Source of the DNA: Trema orientale | Lineage: Eukaryota; Streptophyta; Magnoliopsida; Rosales; Cannabaceae | DNA length: 64,000 nt | Direction of reading: 5' to 3' | Assembly: GCA_002914845.1 (NCBI GenBank) | Contig: JXTC01000576.1 | Coordinates: 2,580 to 66,579, forward strand | Shown here: one piece after another, positions 59,401 to 64,000 of the stretch | How the letters are laid out: each line of letters begins with the position of its first letter | Numbering within the stretch: the stretch's first letter is position 1 | Program-made: the position numbers and the translations under genes | Notes under the pieces: model-generated | What the model was told of the DNA's origin: nothing | Seen by the model: the letters and a program-made list of their open reading frames with translations, nothing else | Databases searched by the model: none

Positions 59401-60182
59401 ATTAACAAACAGCACAATATAATTCATTGCTGAATACAATAACGAACCATCATAAAACAAAAACAGGGTCATTTAGTTCAAGCTCAGATTCATGGTTAGA
59501 TACAAACAAACTAACCCATAAGTGTAAATCCCGTCAGGCTTTCCTCGAGAGGCAGCCATAGCAAACAACGAGAATGTCAAAAGGCCACAACCAAAAGTTA
59601 AATGAAATGCATCAGACACCAAACCTGTACATAAACCCACAAAAAAAAAAAAAAACAAAAAAAAAAACAAAATTCAAAAACAAATACAGAAAAAACGAAC
59701 AAAGAGATCAACTTCAAAAACTTCAACATTCATACATACATACCTACACGCCCCGTGAGAAGGCCAATACACAGCTCAGCTGTAGAATAAGCCACGTTAA
59801 GCGAAATCAACACGAAAAGCCTCTTCATATACCGATTATTCCCAGACCTCATGATCCGAAACAACGAGACCGATAACTTCTCGGCCGAGACTTCATCTCC
59901 CACCCCGAAAAACTTGACGTTCTCTTCGGCCGCGTAAGCCTCCGGAGGAGGAATATCAATACTGGAAACGCTCCGGGAAAGGAAAGGCCCAGCGTGGGAA
60001 TTACTGCTCGCGTGGTTCGAAACCACCGGCGTGCGAGGCTCGTGGTACTGGTGAAACGAAGCTTGGCGGGAGAAAGCGAATCTCCGATCGCTGACCCCCC
60101 CGAGTCCGAAATCGCCATTGAAGGAGCTCTGGAGCTCGCTCTCTGGCTTGGCCCGGTGGTTGAAGGAGTTGCTGTTCTCCAT
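56469..60182 (-). CDS. MTP5: Cation diffusion facilitator, metal tolerance protein C2/MTP5-like (10 exons)
   Basis: Ten exons join in frame with GT-AG borders: 60182-59744, 59624-59516, 59344-59305, 58836-58760, 58090-58002, 57291-57222, 57088-57050, 56971-56821, 56736-56647 and 56570-56469, giving 401 residues. The N-terminus is a long Ser-rich cytosolic segment (1-115). The membrane part follows: 'LFVLISLNVAYSTAEL' (TM1), 'SDAFHLTFGCG' (TM2), 'RLEVLSAFTNA', 'HYLIVSAVTNLLVNL' (TM4), 'HVLADSIRSAGLILASW' (TM5) and 'GLVSVAVFMLVMPL' (TM6). The last 90 residues form the cytosolic CDF domain. TM5 keeps HxxxD (His267, Asp271), but TM2 reads HLTFG (His154, Gly158). In Arabidopsis, MTP5 pairs with MTP12 to move zinc into the Golgi; the same role is inferred here. 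Confidence 0.93.
57465..57745. repeat. Tandem duplication inside intron 5 of the MTP5-like gene
   Basis: 'agttagcttgtagtgaaa' (57467) with 'ctctcctcatcatttgagta' (57590), and 'agttagcttatagtgaaa' (57629) with 'ctctcctcatcctttgagta' (57709), mark two units of about 120-160 bases. Confidence 0.75.
57911..58000. repeat. Exact 45-bp tandem duplication abutting the exon 5 donor
   Basis: The unit beginning 'tctgggtttgacaaaagaaa' at 57911-57955 is repeated at 57956-58000 with one difference, in the last base. The second unit ends within the splice donor of exon 5 (GTAAG, minus strand, at 58001 downward). Confidence 0.92.
58918..58989. repeat. 36-bp tandem duplication in intron 3
   Basis: 'tctaaatctacagtgctcat' (58918) and 'tctaaatctacaatgatcat' (58954) begin two adjacent units ending 'aaaaagaaactcttt'. 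Confidence 0.85.
58999..59048. repeat. (TA)n-(TG)n compound microsatellite in intron 3
   Basis: A run of TA followed by CGTG and about 14 TG units with one CG interruption. It is likely to vary in length between individuals. Confidence 0.92.
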
Positions 60183-60350
60183 TCTCGCCAATTCGAGAGC
60201 TTTTTGAACTGGATCAGTATATGTATGTATATATGTATGTATGAGATTCAGATATTCATGGTGCAAAAACCCTAATTCCCAATTCGTGATCCGAATCGAT
60301 GTACGGACGAGACAGTAAAAACCGAACCGAAAACTGTTTCAAAAATTGAG

Positions 60351-60382
<32 letters not shown>

Positions 60383-60590
60383 TGGAAGAAAAGAGAAGAC
60401 TGCAATCTGCGAAGTCAAGTAAACGAGTGGGAACTTTTTCTTTTGTTTTGTTTTTTTTTTTTTTTTTTTAATTTTTCCCTCGTATTGAATGGTGACGAGG
60501 GATAAAGTCGTTAATCAGCGTGTGGGCCGGGCGGGGGCCCAAACTATGAAGGGAAAAAGTCACCCAGTACGACTTTTTGAAAAATAAAGA
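60183..60590 (-). promoter_or_regulatory. 5' leader and proximal upstream region of the MTP5-like gene
   Basis: On the minus strand the leader includes a (CT)n run (60350-60382 on the plus strand as GAGA), 'tagggtttttg' (about 60270), and a minimal upstream frame ATG-AAT-ATC-TGA at 60259-60248. In-frame extension of the main coding sequence upstream of 60182 has no ATG, which supports the chosen start. No clear TATA box was found. Confidence 0.55.
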
Positions 60591-60714
60591 CAAAAATACG
60601 GTGCGGCCATTTCCACTTATTTGCTTACGATATTTTTTTAGAAAAATACCACTTTTGATTAAATTTTCACGATTCTTCATCTTTAATTTCAGTTACATTC
60701 TCAGAACCTCTCTC

Positions 60715-60915
60715 ATGGAATCAATGGCTTCCCAGTTACTAAAAAAAAAGCTTGTTTTTGCTCGACCCAAAGCCTCTTCTCTTCAAATATTACATCCAGT
60801 TTGCTATCGTTGATGAGATTTTTATCGTCTGTTATATCTCAGATCCAAGCGACCCTCCTTTCCGGTGACGGTATCGCTCCCGAGATTGCAAAGTTGTTAA
60901 ACAGCTCCTTCTCCC
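60715..60915 (+). pseudogene. Fragment of an NAD-isocitrate dehydrogenase (IDH catalytic-type) gene
   Basis: A frame from 60715 gives a mitochondrial-targeting-like start ('MESMASQLLKKK'). After a frameshift, the frame at 60804 continues with 'MRFLSSVISQIQATLLSGDG' and then IAPEIAKLL. Plant NAD-IDH subunits have a similar presequence followed by (I)xATLFPGDGIGPEIA, so this is the first exon or exons. Key changes (FPGDGIG to LSGDGIA) and the frameshift, plus the absence of everything after, show it is dead. Confidence 0.75.
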
Positions 60916-61440
60916 TCATCATATTCTGGTTTTTATTTTTCTTAGTCGATGTGGGCTTGTGTAAATATATGAAACTGTTAATGAGTTTTAAAATTTTAGT
61001 TCAGTTTAGGATTATGATACTGAAGATTTGTGGTTTTAATTTTGAGGACTGAGATTGTGATTTTTGCATTATTATTCATGTGGTTTTGATGTAATTTTAA
61101 GAACTTCATTGATAAAAGTATTTAAAGAAGCTGAAATTCTTGTTTTCTGATCTTCCCTTATTAAACTTCTTCTTTTACAGAGGGTTGGTCATATCCAAAT
61201 TGCTTGAATTTGTTTTGATTTTGATATAAGTCATTTCTATTTTTTCTAATACATTAATTTTTCTTTGATTAGTTCACGAATTCAAGTGACCCTAAAGATA
61301 TTTTTCTTATATTAGTCCTCTTGAAGATGATTTCACTTGAATCTACTTAACTTGAATCAATGGATTGCTGAAGGTTAATAGGAACTAGATTTACTATGAA
61401 TCTAACTAGAAACTGGACAATTTATAAAAAAGAAATTATA

Positions 61441-61980
61441 ATGGTTTCCAGAAAACCTTCGAGGTTTCCTATGATTTACTTAGCTATAGAGTATTCTGCA
61501 AAAAGGAAACGACAATAGTTTCCAGGAAACTTTAATTGTTTTTTGTGATTTGAAAAAGAAACCACGATGATTTCTAGGAAACTATGAACTTTCATAGTTT
61601 CCTATGATTTACTTAGTTACAAAGCATTCTGCTAAAGGAAACCACAATGATTTCAAGGAAACCTTTGTGGTTTTCTGTGATTTACTTAACTACATGGTAT
61701 TCTGTAAAAAAGAGACCACGATAGTTTCCAGGAAACTTTCATGATTTCCTGTGATCTATTTAGCTATAAGTCATTCTGCAAAAAGGAAACTACAATAGTT
61801 TCGAGGAAATGTTCGTAGTTTTCTGTGATTTATTTACGTACAGGACATTCAATTAAAGGAAACTTTTGTAGTTTCTTGTGATTTACTTATGTACAGGATA
61901 TTCCGCTAATAAGAAACTAAATTGGTTTCCAGGAAACCTTTGTGGTTTCCAGGAAACCTTTGTGGTTTCCTGTAAAAAAA
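61441..61980. repeat. Minisatellite of about 70-75 bp units rich in GGTTTCC/GGAAACC
   Basis: About seven units, each with 'GGAAACCACAATGGTTTCC'-like sequence, 'TTTCCTGTGATTTACTTA' and 'ATTCTGC' (61493, 61627, 61698, 61773, about 61846, about 61908). Each unit contains the heptamer in both orientations. The last part has a short exact duplication, 'ggaaacctttgtggtttcc'. Confidence 0.85.
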
Positions 61981-62105
61981 GATGGCTTATTTACTAAAAT
62001 GTCACCGCGTTCTCTAGCTTCTAAAGTATTTAGAAAAATGCCCTAAAAACGTTGTACGGAATTTTTATTATTTTTGAAAGGTCGTAAATTTGGTATTATT
62101 TTTTG

Positions 62106-64000
62106 AAAAATAGGAATAAGTGTCTAAAACCCAACTATGAATGCTCCATGGCCCAGGTGCTTTGACCAAAATGGCCGAATTTTGAGCCCTCTTTCTTAAA
62201 AATGTCTCTTTTTCAAATATTATAGTATAACCGAGCATATCAATTATATTTATAGACATCATAACACATCATTTTCAACCACTTAATTTTAAATAATATG
62301 ATCTAAATAGTGGCATCTTACTTTGAAATAAAGTATAATCGAAAACTGTCTTCTAGTAAGAGTTGGTCCAAAATTTGAGAGATGTATGTGTAAATTTAGG
62401 GAACCAAGGTTCAAACATTACTAGTGACGGGTGTATGAGTTATTTTCATTTATCTTTATAATAAATGATAGTCATTAAAGTATGATCGAAAACTGATACC
62501 ACATCATTTGGTCTAACTTTCTTACGTTACTTATAACATAAAAACTACACAATTCCCTTTCGAAAAAAAAAAAAAAACTACACAATATAAAAACTGTTAT
62601 ATTAATATTCTTATTGTATTTGAATATATATTTATAGGTATATTGATATACAAAATTGATATATTGATAGACAATCCTTTAATAAAAGCTAAAAAGATTA
62701 AAATAAATAAATTAATAAATAAAAGGCACTTAGCAAGGAGATGAAAAAATGCGGTCATTTTTTAAATGTTAAAAAAAGGGGCTATTTGTTAGAACTCCTC
62801 AAGTAGTATAAATGCTCAATGGACCGCAATATAATATAAGCGAAGTTATAGGTTTTCTCATTTTCTTCTTTTTTTTTTTTTTCCTCAGCTTAATTTTAGG
62901 CGACTTTTTCCTTGAAAAATGTTATAGTGGACCTTTTATTAAAGTGAAGATTTTCTAATATTTCTTAAAATGGCCATGTATATGATGATTCCACAGCAAG
63001 TCATATTAGCATTTTCTTTCTTCTTTTTTTTTTTTTTGAGTAATTTTAAAAATTTTGTTGTGGTAACCCCCGAATTCAACCCCCAATATTATCTGGAATC
63101 TGAATAACGTGAATAACATAAAATAGGAAAGAAAGTTTTGGGAATGCTTAACATAGTCCTGCTATAAAGATACATTAATGTAAAACCACGAAATCCCAAG
63201 TTTATTTTCCTCTTCTTCTTTTTTTTTTTTTTTTTTGACAAGGTGCACAATATATCAGCTGAAAAGAAATCTTATTTAGCAAATAATATGACAAACATTA
63301 CATTTGCAGTGAATTTTTCTAATCTAACAGTCATCTGAGACTGCACTCATACTTACAACATCTCCTCCAATCCTAAAACACAACTTGGTCTTTTCGGAGA
63401 GAGAGAGAGAGACGGAACAAAGCGAAAAACCATTCGGCTGCTGACTGATCAACCAGTCTTGTTTCAGATATATGAATGGTAGAATGAATGCCCGGCCTCA
63501 AATTCGAATGCTTAGAATGGAGTTCAATCCGGGGTTGGAGAAAATAGGCCAACTTGACCAATTTTCTTCGAGCTCTAATTCCAATTCTTAAAAACAACTG
63601 CATCGTACAACTAGAATAACGTAAGGTATGAGCAACTGTTATAACAAGGAGACAAGCAACATTCATAAAAGCTACTGCTTTACAAAACTCGATCAAGGTT
63701 ACTAAATGCCTCTGTAAGGACAAAGAAAGTAAGACAAAGCATAAACCAACTGACTACCACTTCCTTTTTTTTTTTTTTTTTTTTGGAAAAAAAAAAAAAC
63801 ACAAACACACACAAATTCTAGGTTAGAAGGGAAAGTAAGAAATTAAAGGCTTAGATGGAAGTGAAAAATAAAGGGCACAGCGTCATTCATACATCACTCC
63901 ATATTCTCCTTTACTACTTTACAATGATATGTAAGGGAATTACCATCTAGTCAGGATTGCAGATGACCATCAAGAGTAAAGGCGTGAATATCAGAAGGAC
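62106..64000. other. Unassigned right edge
   Basis: AT-rich sequence with several poly(T)/poly(A) runs (62561, 62865, 63025, 63215, 63763). A frame at 63373-63723 on the minus strand has 116 codons but no recognisable domain. The region 63300-64000 has a more gene-like composition and could be the 3' UTR or last exon of a minus-strand gene continuing beyond the window; nothing more can be said. Confidence 0.35.

Larger units (their letters stand above)
60591..62105. mobile_element. Probable long-TIR element C carrying an IDH gene fragment and a minisatellite
   Basis: The left part holds CAAAAATACGGTGCGGCC and TTTAGAAAAATACCACTTTT, matching the arms of elements A and B. The right part (about 61990-62105), reverse-complemented, has related sequence: ACGACCTTTC, GTACAACGTTTTTAGGGCAT. 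The flanks share TTTTTGAAAAATA (60574 and 62100). Inside lie a fragment of an isocitrate dehydrogenase gene and an array of GGTTTCC/GGAAACC repeats. The structure suggests a Pack-MULE-like element, but the arm match is imperfect. Confidence 0.45.

Noticed and set aside
59730..60266. Extending the MTP5-like protein upstream to 60266
   Set aside because: The extension has no ATG and would use the TA-rich leader; the ATG at 60182 fits the family's N-terminus.
63373..63723. A 116-codon minus-strand frame near the right edge
   Set aside because: No domain is recognised and its N-terminal part is not preceded by a clear gene structure; it may be UTR. Left unassigned.

Overview
The window is plant nuclear DNA, almost certainly from a eudicot. 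It has low GC, long AT-rich spacers, genes with GT-AG introns, and several classes of plant transposon. Two gene families carry the recognisable host content. The first is a tandem cluster of L-type lectin-domain receptor-like kinases closest to LecRK-S.5. It has one pseudogene (4128-12783), three intact single-exon genes (29147-31162, 49539-51548, 53739-55736) and one ghost locus (27950-28030) reduced to a promoter and about 80 bases of signal-peptide sequence. The second is a ten-exon cation diffusion facilitator gene of the MTP5/MTP-C2 type on the minus strand (60182-56469).

Layout from left to right: a decayed CACTA transposase (1-2116); a MITE (2628-2841); the first LecRK promoter with a tiny SINE insertion; the LecRK pseudogene split by a 6.6-kb Ty1/copia element (4395-11041); a repeat-filled spacer (12.8-21.5 kb) with a long-TIR element, a hAT MITE and a probable solo LTR; a second, internally deleted copia element (21532-26238); the orphan promoter and ghost gene; LecRK copy 2; a MITE dimer and spacer; the distal promoter of LecRK copy 3, broken by a LINE fragment and then by a roughly 13.7-kb Helitron-bearing insertion (about 35059-48780); LecRK copies 3 and 4; the MTP5-like gene; a long-TIR element that seems to have captured part of an NAD-isocitrate dehydrogenase gene (60591-62105); and an unassigned right edge.

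The LecRK copies share about 1.1 kb of upstream sequence as well as coding sequence, so the duplicated unit is promoter plus gene. Copies 2 and 3 are nearly identical over the kinase half but clearly diverged over the lectin half, which suggests gene conversion or selection acting differently on the two halves. The paralogous promoters serve as internal empty-site references, so several insertions (SINE, LINE, Helitron) can be placed to the base or nearly so.

I saw no clearly novel biological system. The strongest unusual signals are the mosaic LecRK pair, the LecRK promoter split across about 14 kb, the family of long-TIR elements with internal short-repeat arrays (one carrying an IDH fragment), the palindrome cluster in the copia leader, and the MTP5-like protein that lacks one half of its first metal-site motif. 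All assignments come from reading motifs and comparing copies within the window; no database search was run.
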